Positions 19,027 to 28,447 of a stretch of 64,000 nt of DNA are shown piece by piece; position 1 is the first letter of the stretch; the number at the start of each line of letters is the position of its first letter. Source of the stretch: Pseudomonas anatoliensis (lineage in GTDB: Bacteria; Pseudomonadota; Gammaproteobacteria; Pseudomonadales; Pseudomonadaceae); NCBI RefSeq assembly GCF_017976235.1, contig NZ_JACVHC010000002.1, positions 372,001 through 436,000 of the forward strand, written 5' to 3'. The notes beneath the pieces are model-generated. The model saw only the letters and a program-made list of their open reading frames with translations, had not been told where the DNA came from and searched no databases. The position numbers and the translations under genes are program-made.

Positions 19027-21585
19027 TCAGATGTCCCACACCAGATTGATTGCGAAGTTACGACCCGGTTGGGTCAGGCGATCAAGGTTGGCCGGTTGTG
19101 TAACCGAGGCTTCGCCGACGCTGTCGTAACCGCGCACGTCATCCCACTGCCAGTATTTCTTGTCGGTCAGGTTGTAGAGGCCGGCGTTCAGGGTCACGTC
19201 GTCGGTAACCTTGTAGAAGCCCGCCAGGTCGAGCACGCCATACCCCGGCGTCTTGAACTGGGAACTGGTGCCGTCCGGCGTGTTGAAACTGCTGCTGTCG
19301 ACACGGTCCTTGCGCTTGACCAGCGTCCAGCTCAGCAGGGCACCGTAGTTGTCCTGGTCGTAACCGAGGCCGAACACGCCGGTCAGCGGATTGACGCTGT
19401 TCAGCGGTTGCCCGCTGTCATCATTGCGACCGTAGAGATAGGCCATCGAGCCTTGGGTGTAGAGGCCGGTCGGCGCGCCGAATGCATCAAGGTTCAGACG
19501 ACCCTTGAGCTCCACTCCCTTGATGGTCGCGTGCTTGATGTTATTGCTCTGGAAAGTGGTCTCCGAGTAACCGGGGGTGATGGCGTTTTCGTCGATGAAA
19601 TCACGGTACTTGTTGTAGAACACCGCCACGTCGAACGTGCCTGCCTCGAACTGACCGCGCAGGCCGGTTTCATAGCTCTTGCTCTTTTCCGGGTCGAGAT
19701 CGGGATTCGGCGCGACCTGATAGCCGCCGGCGAGGTTTTCAAAACGGCCATACAGGGCTTTCGCGGTCGGCGTGCGGAACCCTTCAGCGTACTGGCCGTA
19801 CCAGGTGTAGTTGTCGTTGAAGCTGTAAGTGGTGCCGAACTTGGGCGACAGACGATGCCAGGTTTTGGTCTTGTCGCTTACCACGCCGTTGCCGCTCTGG
19901 TCGGCAGTGACCAGGAATTCGTCGGTGATGTGTGGCTTGAGCTGGGTGTAGTCGTAACGTGCCCCCGGCAGGAAAGTCCAGTTGCCCCAACTGATCTGAT
20001 CCTGGGCAAACAGGCTGTAGCTGTTGATGGTCGGATCGGGGAAGTCGCTGGCAGGTGTCAGGGTATCGGCAGCGCTTGGCGCGCCGATCACACGGCAGGC
20101 ACCGGCCACGGTCAGGCAAGTGCCGCTGCCGGTGCGCAGACCGGTGACTTTGTCTTGTTTGATCGTGGTGCCGTAGGTGACAACGTGGTCGGTGTCAGCA
20201 ATGGCGAAGGCCTTGTCAGCCTGGGCATCGAACACCCATTGGCGATCTTTGTAGGTGGTCTCGCGTTCGCGCAATACAGTGCGCGAAGGTGCGTAGATTT
20301 CTTCGGTGCTCTGGTCGGTTTTCGCGATCTGGTAATTGAGCGACCACTTGATGTTGTCAGCCAGCGCGCTGTCGAGACCAAAGCTGTGTTCCAGGCCAAA
20401 ACGCTCGCGCGTGACGGTATCGTTGCCCGTGCGGGATTTGTAGAAACCGAAACCCCGTCCAGCGTTGAACGGCCCGCCGACAGCGCTCAACTGGTTAGTG
20501 TCGCGGTCGTCCTTGTAATGTTCGTAGGTCAGCCCGAAGCGCGCATCGTCGGCGTAGTTCCAGCCCAGTTTGGCCAAAACGTTGGTGGTGCGTACATCCT
20601 CGGGATTGGCCTCGGTGCGGTTCAGGCCGGTGCCACCGGTTTCCCCATAAGATTCGGTTTCATGGCCATTGCGCTGGCTCAGGTGCAGCAAACCGTCAAA
20701 ATCGCCATTGCGGCCAGCGACCGTGCCGGAGGTCAGCCAGCTGTCGTCAGCGGAGCTGTAACCGGTTTTCAACCGCGCGCCGACGTCCTTGCCAGGTTTG
20801 ATGATGTCGTCCGGGTCGAGGGTGTAGTAGCTGACGGCGCCGCCGATGGCGTTGCTGCCGTAGAGCACTGATGCCGGGCCGCGGAGAATTTCCACGCGTT
20901 TGACGATTTCCGGGTCGACGTAATTGCGATTGGTCTGGGCGTAGGGGCCATTGAAGAAGCTGTCCGGCACTTGCACGCCGTCGATCTGCGTCAGGACGCG
21001 GTCGCCATCGATACCCCGGATGTTGTAGCCAGTCAGCCCGGCGCGCTGACCGGCGCCGCCGACCGACACGCCCGGCTCATAGCGCACCAGATCCTTGATG
21101 GAGTTGACGTTGTTGCGATCGAGTTCTTCACGTGTTTGCACGGTGACGGTGCTTGGCACGCTGTTCACCGACTGTTCCTGGCGGGTGGCGCTGATGGTCA
21201 CCTGATCCAGATTCAGTGCACCGCTGCTGCTGCGCTTCTCCAGCACGACGTTGTTGTTGCTCAGCTTGCGGAAGCTCAGGTTGGTCCCCACCAACAGGCG
21301 CTCCAGGGCTTTTTCCGGTGGCAGCGAGCCGCGCACACCCGGCGACGAGATGCCCTGACCCAGTTCTGCCGGCAGGCCGATCTGCCAACCGGTCACGGAG
21401 GTGAACGCGTTGAGCGCCGACACCAGCGGCTGCTGACTGATAGAGAAAGAGTAATCACCCATGTTGCGCGCTGGTTGCTCGGTCGCAGCCATCAGTGGCG
21501 CGGTGCCGGCCATGAGGATGGCCGCGGTCAGCAGCGACAATACGCGGGAAGGGGAAGAGGTCTGGCGGGTAAGGCGAAGGGACAT
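19027..21585 (-). CDS. hxuA: TonB-dependent heme receptor with signalling domain (Hxu-like)
   Basis: This is an 852-residue outer-membrane receptor (start at 21585 with GGAG 8 nt upstream; P. aeruginosa PA1302 is about the same length). It has a signal peptide (about 1-38), then a secretin/TonB short N-terminal signalling domain (YSFSISQQPLVSALNAFTSV onward). The plug (TVQTREELDRNNVNSIKDLV) and a 22-strand barrel follow. It probably takes heme across the outer membrane and signals to the FecR-like partner. The FRAP/NPNL region reads FRTPTAKALYG...APNPDL and lacks a histidine between the boxes, unlike many heme receptors. Neighbouring hemO supports heme as substrate. Confidence 0.88.
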   Translation of the reverse strand: MSLRLTRQTSSPSRVLSLLTAAILMAGTAPLMAATEQPARNMGDYSFSISQQPLVSALNAFTSVTGWQIGLPAELGQGISSPGVRGSLPPEKALERLLVGTNLSFRKLSNNNVVLEKRSSSGALNLDQVTISATRQEQSVNSVPSTVTVQTREELDRNNVNSIKDLVRYEPGVSVGGAGQRAGLTGYNIRGIDGDRVLTQIDGVQVPDSFFNGPYAQTNRNYVDPEIVKRVEILRGPASVLYGSNAIGGAVSYYTLDPDDIIKPGKDVGARLKTGYSSADDSWLTSGTVAGRNGDFDGLLHLSQRNGHETESYGETGGTGLNRTEANPEDVRTTNVLAKLGWNYADDARFGLTYEHYKDDRDTNQLSAVGGPFNAGRGFGFYKSRTGNDTVTRERFGLEHSFGLDSALADNIKWSLNYQIAKTDQSTEEIYAPSRTVLRERETTYKDRQWVFDAQADKAFAIADTDHVVTYGTTIKQDKVTGLRTGSGTCLTVAGACRVIGAPSAADTLTPASDFPDPTINSYSLFAQDQISWGNWTFLPGARYDYTQLKPHITDEFLVTADQSGNGVVSDKTKTWHRLSPKFGTTYSFNDNYTWYGQYAEGFRTPTAKALYGRFENLAGGYQVAPNPDLDPEKSKSYETGLRGQFEAGTFDVAVFYNKYRDFIDENAITPGYSETTFQSNNIKHATIKGVELKGRLNLDAFGAPTGLYTQGSMAYLYGRNDDSGQPLNSVNPLTGVFGLGYDQDNYGALLSWTLVKRKDRVDSSSFNTPDGTSSQFKTPGYGVLDLAGFYKVTDDVTLNAGLYNLTDKKYWQWDDVRGYDSVGEASVTQPANLDRLTQPGRNFAINLVWDI

Positions 21586-21692
21586 CGATAGCGCTCCGTG
21601 TCGCACGAATCTTTATAGTTGCTGACGCGTATCCGAGGATGCGAATCAATTGCATTGGCTATAACTAGACGAACGCGCTCACGCTATCGAGT

Positions 21693-21711
21693 AAAAATAA
21701 TTCTCATTTAG
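21693..21711. promoter_or_regulatory. Fur-like box before the heme receptor
   Basis: The sequence around AATAATTCTCATTTAG overlaps the stop codon of the anti-sigma gene and matches the common degenerate Fur-box form of TonB-receptor promoters. It is a partial match only, but its place between the regulator and receptor genes is appropriate. The FecI-type sigma should act at the same promoter. Confidence 0.55.
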
Positions 21712-22673
21712 TTCAGGATGACCAGCGCCGGGAATTCCTGCAGGCGCGCCGAGGTGATGTGCGCGAGAGAACGCACCACATCGAGCGGCTGATCGAGGCG
21801 GTAATTGCCGGTCACGGCAACGCCGGCCAACTGCTCGTTGTTGTTGATGATCCAGCCCGGATAGTAACGGCGCAATTCGGCCAGCACCTGATTCAGCGGG
21901 CAGTTCTCGAACACCAGTCGGCCTTGCACCCACGCCAGATCGGTATTGGCGTCGAGCTTGGCCGGGCGATCGAAACCGTTGGGGCCGATGCGGATACTTT
22001 CCCCGGCTGACAGGCGCACCCGCGCATCGTTGTGGGTGGCGCGCAAATCGACATCGCCACGCTGCACATTGACCTGCGCGATTCCGTCCAGATAGCGCAC
22101 GGCGAACGCGGTGTCGCGCACGCTGGCCTTGACCGGGCCGGCGTCAATTTCCAGCGGTTGATTGCGATTGGCTGCGACCTCGAAAAACGCTTCGCCCTGA
22201 TACAACCGCGCGACGCGCTGCTGATCATCGATGGTGCTGGAGAACGCCGAGTTGGTGTTGAGCAGGACTTGCGAGCCGTCCTCCAGTTGCAGGCGCTGAC
22301 GTTCGCCGACCACGGTCAGATGATCGGCCTGCAAACGCATCGGCAGATTGCTGAAACTGAACAGACCAAGCACCAGCACGGCGGCGGTGGCCAGCGGTTT
22401 CCAGTGTGGACGCAGCCGTTGGAGGAAGGTGACTTTCGCGGGTTTTGAAGCCAGGTTTTGCGCGCACTGGGCGATTTGCGGACCGTCCCAGATTGCCTGA
22501 GCCTTGGCGAACGCCTCGGCATTCAATGGATCCGCTGCCAGCCAGGCATGGAACTGCCGGGTCTGCTCCTCATCCGGACTGCCGAGCACGATGAGCCAGT
22601 CCAGGGCCTGGTCCATTGCACTTGCAGCGTCCTGCGCCGACGCGGGCGAAGGCGAGCGATGGGTGTCCGTCAC
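21708..22673 (-). CDS. hxuR: FecR-family anti-sigma/signal-transducing protein (HxuR-like)
   Basis: A 321-residue inner-membrane regulator that receives the signal from the receptor's N-terminal domain and controls the ECF sigma factor. The GTG start at 22673 is chosen because an AGGA site lies 7 nt upstream and the length then equals the family norm. The upstream extension reads as low-complexity sequence. The N-terminal DUF4880-like cytoplasmic part (ALDWLIVLGSPDEEQTRQFHAWLAADPLNAEAF) is followed by one TM segment (about 100-120) and the periplasmic FecR domain. It lies between the sigma gene and the receptor, the standard order. Confidence 0.9.
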   Translation of the reverse strand: MTDTHRSPSPASAQDAASAMDQALDWLIVLGSPDEEQTRQFHAWLAADPLNAEAFAKAQAIWDGPQIAQCAQNLASKPAKVTFLQRLRPHWKPLATAAVLVLGLFSFSNLPMRLQADHLTVVGERQRLQLEDGSQVLLNTNSAFSSTIDDQQRVARLYQGEAFFEVAANRNQPLEIDAGPVKASVRDTAFAVRYLDGIAQVNVQRGDVDLRATHNDARVRLSAGESIRIGPNGFDRPAKLDANTDLAWVQGRLVFENCPLNQVLAELRRYYPGWIINNNEQLAGVAVTGNYRLDQPLDVVRSLAHITSARLQEFPALVILN

Positions 22674-22774
22674 GGTGTTTCCTCGGGCTTCTGGCGAAGC
22701 AGTTTCAAGCTTCAAGCTGCGAGCTGCAAGCCAGATGCGTGTACTGCTTTTCGTTTTTACTTGGAGCGTGAAGC

Positions 22775-23302
22775 TTACAGCTTGCCGCTGCTGTCGTGTC
22801 GTTCGGCGACGCCGATGCAAATGCTCATGATCAATTTGAGTTCTTTCTGCACGGTGCTGAGGGACACACTCAGTTCTTCGGCGATTTCCTGATAACTGTG
22901 CCCGTGCAGGCGGCTGAGGATGAAGATCTGCTGCTGGCGCGGGCTGAGTTGACTGAGACTCACGTTCAAGCGCTCCAGCATCTGTTCGGCGTGGGCGGCG
23001 TCTTCGGCGCTGCTGGCAGGGGCGGCGATGCTGTGCACGATTTCCTGCGGCACGTCATCGACCATGGTCCGCGAATGAATCTTGCGCGCACGCAGATGAT
23101 CGAGCGCCAGGTTGCGCGCGGTCTGGAAGACAAAGGGTTCGAGGTGATCGATGGCCCGCTCGTTCAGCGCCCGCGCCACGCGCAGATAGGTCTCCTGCAG
23201 CAGGTCTTCAGCGGTGCTGTGATTGTTGACCATCCGTTCCAGCGTACGCAGCAGCGAAATGCGCTGGGTGAGGAAGACGTGGTTGAAGCGCGATTGACTC
23301 AC
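22775..23302 (-). CDS. hxuI: ECF sigma factor, FecI type (HxuI-like)
   Basis: This 175-residue iron-starvation sigma factor has region 2 (about 10-80, with DLLQETYLRVARAL and VFQTARNLALDHLRAR) and region 4 (about 115-165, QLSPRQQQIFILSRLHGHSY). It should direct RNA polymerase to the heme receptor promoter when heme is sensed through HxuR. A close Fur box lies immediately upstream. The three genes together match the HxuIRA system of P. aeruginosa (PA1300-PA1302, from memory). Confidence 0.92.
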   Translation of the reverse strand: MSQSRFNHVFLTQRISLLRTLERMVNNHSTAEDLLQETYLRVARALNERAIDHLEPFVFQTARNLALDHLRARKIHSRTMVDDVPQEIVHSIAAPASSAEDAAHAEQMLERLNVSLSQLSPRQQQIFILSRLHGHSYQEIAEELSVSLSTVQKELKLIMSICIGVAERHDSSGKL

Positions 23303-23326
23303 GGGAGGACCTGATCCATTTCAAGC

Positions 23327-23345
23327 GAATGATAATGATTGTCAT
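23327..23345. promoter_or_regulatory. Fur box before the ECF sigma gene
   Basis: GAATGATAATGATTGTCAT is a strong match to the 19-bp Fur consensus GATAATGATAATCATTATC. It lies about 25 bp upstream of the sigma-factor start, so it covers the likely promoter and should shut the system off when iron is sufficient. Confidence 0.82.
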
Positions 23346-23409
23346 CTAGCTGAATGGTCAAGCATTGATTTGTCAGAGATCGGTAAAGGTCTGGATTGCA
23401 CCGAGATAA

Positions 23410-23494
23410 CTGTAGGAGCTGCCGTAGGCTGCGATCTTTTGATGTTGTTTTTATAACAAGATCAACAGATCGCAGCCTTCGGCAGTTCCTACAG
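23410..23494. repeat. REPIN-type inverted repeat, family A
   Basis: Inverted arms CTGTAGGAGCTGCCGTAGGC and the partner GCCTTCGGCAGTTCCTACAG, with two mismatches, so this copy has decayed somewhat. It lies between the end of gap and the sigma-gene promoter. Confidence 0.9.
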
Positions 23495-23531
23495 GGAGAG
23501 TCAGTCAACTACCGGAAGCTGTAATGAAAGC

Positions 23532-24533
23532 TTACTCGGCGTTACACAATGCCAGGCAGTTATCCAGCATGCGGTTGGAGAAGCCCCACTCGTTGTCGTA
23601 CCAGGCCAGTACTTTCAGCAGTTTGCCGCTGGATTTGGTGTGGTTGGCGTCGAAGATCGACGACAGCGGGTTGTGGTTGAAGTCGCTGGAAACCAGCGGC
23701 AACGTGTTGTAACCCAAAATTTTCGAATGTTGGCTGGCAGCCTTGAGCAGTGCGTTGACTTCCTCGGCCGTGGCTTCTTTCTTCAGTTGTACGGTCAGAT
23801 CCACCAGCGACACATTGATCACCGGCACCCGCACGGCCATGCCGGTCAGTTTGCCCGCCAGTTCCGGCAGCACCAGGCCCACTGCTTCAGCGGCGCCGGT
23901 CTTGCTCGGGATCATGTTCTGCGTGGCCGAACGCGCGCGGTACGGGTCGGTGTGGTAGACGTCGGTCAGGTTCTGATCGTTGGTGTAGGCGTGGATCGTG
24001 GTCATCAAACCGCTTTCGATGCCCAGCTCACGGTGCAGCACTTGCGCCACCGGTGCCAGGCAGTTGGTGGTGCACGAAGCGTTGGAGATGATCTGGTGCG
24101 ACTGGCGCAGAATGTCGTGGTTCACACCGTAAACGACGGTGGCATCGGCACCTTTGGCCGGGGCCGAGATGATCACTTTGCGCGCGCCGGCAGTAATATG
24201 CGCAGCGGCTTTGGCTCGGTCGGTGAACAGACCGGTGCATTCGAAGACTACATCGATTTTTTCCGCAGCCCATGGCAGCTCGGCCGGGTTGCGAATGGCG
24301 CTGACCGCAATGCGGTCGCCGTTGACGGTCAGGCTTTCGTTGTCGTGCGCCACTTCGGCGTCGAACGTGCCATGAACGGTGTCGTATTTGAGCAGATGCG
24401 CGTTGATCGAGCTGTCGCCCAGATCGTTGATGGCGACAATCTGCAGATCCTGTCGATAGCCTTGGGTATACAGTGCGCGAAGGACATTACGGCCAATGCG
24501 GCCAAAACCATTGATTGCAATTCGAAGAGTCAT
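23532..24533 (-). CDS. gap: Glyceraldehyde-3-phosphate dehydrogenase, type I
   Basis: A 333-residue NAD-type GAPDH that oxidises the triose phosphate made by the Entner-Doudoroff split. The NAD-binding start is [20 protein letters not shown] and the catalytic cysteine is in [15 protein letters not shown]. The ATG at 24533 is chosen because the upstream extension is AT-rich promoter sequence. It is divergent from edd across about 220 bp with two HexR-type boxes, as gap-1 is in P. putida, so it is the glycolytic-direction, sugar-induced paralogue. Confidence 0.96.
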   Translation of the reverse strand: MTLRIAINGFGRIGRNVLRALYTQGYRQDLQIVAINDLGDSSINAHLLKYDTVHGTFDAEVAHDNESLTVNGDRIAVSAIRNPAELPWAAEKIDVVFECTGLFTDRAKAAAHITAGARKVIISAPAKGADATVVYGVNHDILRQSHQIISNASCTTNCLAPVAQVLHRELGIESGLMTTIHAYTNDQNLTDVYHTDPYRARSATQNMIPSKTGAAEAVGLVLPELAGKLTGMAVRVPVINVSLVDLTVQLKKEATAEEVNALLKAASQHSKILGYNTLPLVSSDFNHNPLSSIFDANHTKSSGKLLKVLAWYDNEWGFSNRMLDNCLALCNAE

Positions 24534-24556
24534 GGAGCAGCGCCGCCGTCGTTTTG

Positions 24557-24571
24557 TTGTTGGAATTACAA
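24557..24571. promoter_or_regulatory. HexR-type box, gap side
   Basis: TTGT-TGGAATT-ACAA fits the TTGT-N7/8-ACAA HexR operator exactly. It lies 24 bp upstream of the gap start. Confidence 0.78.
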
Positions 24572-24619
24572 GATTATTCGCATAAAAATAGAAAACAAGC
24601 CTTTTTAGTGGCAATATTT

Positions 24620-24634
24620 TGTTTTATCTACAAC
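24620..24634. promoter_or_regulatory. HexR-type box, shared gap/edd region
   Basis: TTGT-TTTATCT-ACAA, a second exact match with the same N7 spacing. It lies 63 bp (six helical turns) from the first box, so looping or cooperative repression of both divergent promoters is possible. Confidence 0.78.
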
Positions 24635-24753
24635 GAGTGACCTGAATCAACTGGTCCGAATGATCAAGAAAACCGTCCGTCATCCCGAATGCGCGGGCCC
24701 TTGGTCAGCATAGACAATCAGGTCGCCATATCCGTTAGCCTGGAGTTCTAAAC

Positions 24754-26580
24754 ATGCATCCCCGCGTCCTTGAGGTCACCGAACGGCTTATCGCCCGCAG
24801 CCGCGCCACGCGTCAGGCTTACCTTGCGCTGATTCGCGGCGCTGCAACTGACGGCCCGATGCGCGGCAAGCTGCAATGCGCCAACTTCGCTCACGGCGTG
24901 GCCGGGTGCGGCACTGAAGACAAGCACAGCCTGCGGATGATGAACTCGGCGAACATCGCCATTGTTTCTTCATATAACGACATGCTCTCGGCGCATCAGC
25001 CGTACGAAGTCTTCCCTGAACAAATCAAAAACGCCTTGCGTGAAATCGGTTCGGTCGGCCAGTTCGCTGGCGGCACTCCGGCGATGTGTGATGGCGTGAC
25101 CCAAGGCGAACCGGGCATGGAACTGAGCCTGCCGAGCCGCGAAGTGATCGCGATGTCGACGGCGGTGGCGTTGTCCCACAACATGTTCGACGGCGCGCTG
25201 ATGCTCGGCATCTGCGACAAGATCGTGCCGGGCCTGATGATGGGCTCGCTGCGTTTCGGTCATCTGCCGACAATCTTCGTGCCGGGCGGGCCGATGGTCT
25301 CGGGCATTTCCAACAAGGAAAAAGCCGACGTTCGGCAGAAGTACGCCGAAGGCAAAGCGACCCGCGAAGAGCTGCTGGAATCGGAGATGAAGTCCTACCA
25401 CAGCCCGGGCACCTGCACGTTCTACGGTACCGCCAACACCAACCAGTTGCTGATGGAAGTCATGGGCCTGCACTTGCCGGGCGCCTCTTTCGTCAACCCG
25501 AACACGCCGCTGCGTGATGCACTGACCCGCGAAGCGGCGCATCAAGTCACGCGCCTGACCAAGCAGAACGGCAACTTCATGCCGATCGGCGAAATCGTCG
25601 ACGAGAAGTCGCTGGTCAACTCGATTGTCGCGCTGCATGCCACTGGCGGCTCGACCAACCACACCCTGCACATGCCGGCCATCGCCATGGCAGCGGGCAT
25701 TCAACTGACCTGGCAAGACATGGCAGACCTCTCCGAAGTCGTCCCGACCCTCAGCCACGTCTATCCGAACGGCAAAGCCGACATCAATCACTTCCAGGCA
25801 GCGGGCGGCATGTCGTTCCTGATCCGCGAACTGCTCGGTGCCGGCCTGCTGCACGAAGACGTCAACACCGTGCTCGGCCACGGCTTGAGCAAGTACACCA
25901 AAGAGCCGTTCCTCGATAACGGCGAACTGGTATGGCGCGAAGGCCCGGTCGACAGCCTCGACGAAAACATTTTGCGACCGGTGGCACGCGCGTTCTCGCC
26001 GGAGGGTGGTCTGCGGGTGATGGAGGGCAACCTCGGTCGCGGTGTGATGAAGGTGTCTGCGGTGGCGCTGGAAAACCAGATTGTCGAAGCGCCGGCCATG
26101 GTGTTCCAGGATCAACAGGATCTGGCCGACGCGTTCAAAGCCGGTTTGCTTGAGAAGGATTTCGTCGCCGTGATGCGCTTCCAGGGCCCGCGCTCCAACG
26201 GCATGCCCGAGTTGCACAAGATGACGCCGTTCCTCGGCGTGCTGCAGGATCGCGGCTTCAAAGTAGCGTTGGTGACGGACGGGCGCATGTCCGGCGCCTC
26301 GGGGAAAATCCCGGCGGCAATCCACGTCAGTCCGGAAGCTTATGTCGGTGGTGCTTTGGCTCGTGTGCAAGAGGGCGATATCATCCGCGTCGATGGCGTC
26401 AAAGGCACTTTGGAACTTAAAGTGGACGCCGACGAATTTGCAGCGCGCGAACCCGCCAAAGGCCTGTTGGGCAACAACATTGGCAGCGGTCGCGAACTGT
26501 TCGGTTTCATGCGCGTGGCCTTCAGCTCGGCGGAGCAGGGCGCCAGCGCCTTCACTTCTGCCCTGGAGACGCTTAATTGA
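24754..26580 (+). CDS. edd: 6-phosphogluconate dehydratase
   Basis: The first Entner-Doudoroff enzyme, dehydrating 6-phosphogluconate to KDPG with an iron-sulfur cluster. At 608 residues it has the full family length. The IlvD/Edd signatures are visible as [16 protein letters not shown] and [20 protein letters not shown]. It heads the edd-glk-gltR-gltS row. Its stop codon is overlapped by the TTG start of glk. Confidence 0.98.
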   Translation: MHPRVLEVTERLIARSRATRQAYLALIRGAATDGPMRGKLQCANFAHGVAGCGTEDKHSLRMMNSANIAIVSSYNDMLSAHQPYEVFPEQIKNALREIGSVGQFAGGTPAMCDGVTQGEPGMELSLPSREVIAMSTAVALSHNMFDGALMLGICDKIVPGLMMGSLRFGHLPTIFVPGGPMVSGISNKEKADVRQKYAEGKATREELLESEMKSYHSPGTCTFYGTANTNQLLMEVMGLHLPGASFVNPNTPLRDALTREAAHQVTRLTKQNGNFMPIGEIVDEKSLVNSIVALHATGGSTNHTLHMPAIAMAAGIQLTWQDMADLSEVVPTLSHVYPNGKADINHFQAAGGMSFLIRELLGAGLLHEDVNTVLGHGLSKYTKEPFLDNGELVWREGPVDSLDENILRPVARAFSPEGGLRVMEGNLGRGVMKVSAVALENQIVEAPAMVFQDQQDLADAFKAGLLEKDFVAVMRFQGPRSNGMPELHKMTPFLGVLQDRGFKVALVTDGRMSGASGKIPAAIHVSPEAYVGGALARVQEGDIIRVDGVKGTLELKVDADEFAAREPAKGLLGNNIGSGRELFGFMRVAFSSAEQGASAFTSALETLN

Positions 26581-27536
26581 AACTGGCTTTGGTCGGTGAC
26601 ATCGGAGGCACCAACGCACGGTTCGCGTTGTGGAAAAACCAGCAACTGGAATCGATTCAAGTGTTGGCCACGGCGGACCATGCCAGCCCGGAAGAGGCCA
26701 TCAGCCTCTACCTGAGCGGGCTCGGTCTGGCGCCGGGCGCTATCGGTTCGGTGTGCCTGTCGGTGGCCGGCCCGGTGAGTGGCGATGAATTCAAGTTCAC
26801 AAACAACCACTGGCGGCTGAGCCGCAAAGCGTTCTGCAACATTTTGCAGGTCGAGCAGTTGTTGCTGGTCAACGACTTCTCGGCGATGGCGCTGGGCATG
26901 ACCCGTTTGCAGCCGGGCGAGTTTCGGGTGGTGTGCGAAGGCACGCCAGAGCCGTTGCGTCCGGCAGTGGTGATTGGTCCGGGCACTGGCCTTGGCGTCG
27001 GCACTTTGCTCGATCTGGGCGAGGGCCGATTTGCGGCGCTGCCGGGCGAGGGTGGGCACGTTGATCTGCCGTTAAGCAGCCCGCGTGAAACACAGCTCTG
27101 GCAGCATATCCACAACGAGATCGGCCATGTCAGCGCCGAAACTGCGTTGAGTGGTGGTGGTTTGCCGCGTGTCTATAGGGCGATTTGTGCGGTGGATGGC
27201 CATGAGCCGACGCTCGAAACGCCAGAAGCCATTACTGCCGCAGGCCTTGCAGGCGATCCGATTGCGCTGGAAGTGCTGGAGCAGTTCTGCTGCTGGCTCG
27301 GCCGCGTGGCGGGTAACAACGTGCTGACCACTGGCGCACGGGGTGGGGTGTTTATCGTCGGTGGGGTGATTCCGCGCTTTGCCGACTTCTTCCTTGAAAG
27401 TGGTTTTGCCCGCAGTTTTGCCGACAAGGGCTGCATGAGCGATTACTTCAAAGGCATTCCGGTGTGGCTGGTGACGGCACCGTATTCCGGGCTTATGGGC
27501 GCGGGTGTGGCCTTGGATCAGTCAATCCCGACCTGA
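26577..27536 (+). CDS. glk: Glucokinase
   Basis: A 319-residue cytoplasmic glucokinase, phosphorylating glucose brought in by the Gts transporter. Phosphate-1 motif [21 protein letters not shown] and [11 protein letters not shown] are intact. Start is TTG at 26577, overlapping the edd stop by 4 nt, with GGAG 8 nt upstream; no better start exists. The overlap implies translational coupling to edd. The 3' spacer before gltR holds a family D REPIN. Confidence 0.96.
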   Translation: MKLALVGDIGGTNARFALWKNQQLESIQVLATADHASPEEAISLYLSGLGLAPGAIGSVCLSVAGPVSGDEFKFTNNHWRLSRKAFCNILQVEQLLLVNDFSAMALGMTRLQPGEFRVVCEGTPEPLRPAVVIGPGTGLGVGTLLDLGEGRFAALPGEGGHVDLPLSSPRETQLWQHIHNEIGHVSAETALSGGGLPRVYRAICAVDGHEPTLETPEAITAAGLAGDPIALEVLEQFCCWLGRVAGNNVLTTGARGGVFIVGGVIPRFADFFLESGFARSFADKGCMSDYFKGIPVWLVTAPYSGLMGAGVALDQSIPT

Positions 27537-27548
27537 AATGCAATCAAA

Positions 27549-27640
27549 CTGTAGGAGTGAGCCTGCTCGCGATAGCGGTATGTCAGTCAACCAATGTGTT
27601 GAATGTAAGACTGCTATCGCGAGCAGGCTCACTCCTACAG
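27549..27640. repeat. REPIN-type inverted repeat, family D
   Basis: Inverted arms CTGTAGGAGTGAGCCTGCTC plus GCGATAGCGG and the complement. It lies between glk and gltR, so the enzyme genes and the two-component genes of the row are separated by a stable hairpin. Confidence 0.92.
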
Positions 27641-27715
27641 TTGTTTTGTGGTGTTTGTAAAATCAGTGCTTAAGGCATAATCCGCCCCAATTCCAACAAC
27701 AAGGATGCCTTCGAA

Positions 27716-28447
27716 GTGAGCTCAGTCAACAAGTCGATATTGTTGGTCGATGACGACCAGGAAATACGCGAGTTGCTGGAAACCTATCTGACCCGCGCCG
27801 GGTTTCAGGTAAGGGCCACAGCCGATGGCGCCAGTTTCCGTCAGGCCCTCAACGAGGCACCGAGCGATCTGGTGATCCTCGATGTCATGCTGCCCGACGA
27901 GGACGGTTTCAGTCTGTGCCGCTGGGTGCGTCAGCATCCGCGTCAGGCGCAGGTGCCGATCATCATGCTCACCGCCAGTTCCGACGAGGCCGACCGGGTC
28001 ATCGGTCTGGAGCTCGGCGCCGACGATTATCTCGGCAAACCTTTCAGCCCCCGCGAATTGCAGGCGCGCATCAAAGCGCTGCTGCGCCGTGCACAATTCG
28101 GCCAGGAACGCAGCGGCAGTGAAGTGCTGGCGTTTGACGATTGGCGACTGGACATGGTCAGTCATCGGCTGTTTCACACCGACGGCGAAGAAGTGATTCT
28201 GTCCGGTGCCGATTTCGCTCTGCTGAAACTGTTCCTCGATCACCCGCAGGAAATTCTCGACCGCGACACCATCGGCAACGCCACCCGTGGCCGCGACTTG
28301 ATGCCGCTTGATCGCATTGTCGACATGGCCGTCAGCCGCTTGCGCCAACGTCTGCGTGACACGGAAAAGCCGCCACGGCTGATTCGCACCGTACGCGGCA
28401 GCGGCTATCAACTGGCAGCCAACGTGGTTGCCGGCAATGGTCACTGA
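27716..28447 (+). CDS. gltR: OmpR-family response regulator of glucose uptake
   Basis: A 243-residue regulator with a receiver domain (1-120; acidic pocket VDDDQE, phosphoacceptor in LVILDVMLPDEDG, conserved lysine in GKPFSPREL) and a winged-helix DNA-binding domain (about 140-235). The start is GTG at 27716, with AAGGA about 11 nt upstream. It is paired with the kinase gene that follows by overlap. In pseudomonads GltR controls glucose transport genes, and the gtsABCD-oprB genes lie just downstream here. Confidence 0.92.
   Translation: MSSVNKSILLVDDDQEIRELLETYLTRAGFQVRATADGASFRQALNEAPSDLVILDVMLPDEDGFSLCRWVRQHPRQAQVPIIMLTASSDEADRVIGLELGADDYLGKPFSPRELQARIKALLRRAQFGQERSGSEVLAFDDWRLDMVSHRLFHTDGEEVILSGADFALLKLFLDHPQEILDRDTIGNATRGRDLMPLDRIVDMAVSRLRQRLRDTEKPPRLIRTVRGSGYQLAANVVAGNGH

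Noticed and set aside
18931..20871. A 646-codon open frame on the plus strand opposite the heme receptor
   Set aside because: The receptor has signal peptide, signalling domain, plug and barrel in order; the antisense frame has no recognisable features.
24970..26619. A 549-codon open frame on the minus strand opposite edd
   Set aside because: Shadow frame with typical antisense composition. edd is full-length with all signatures.
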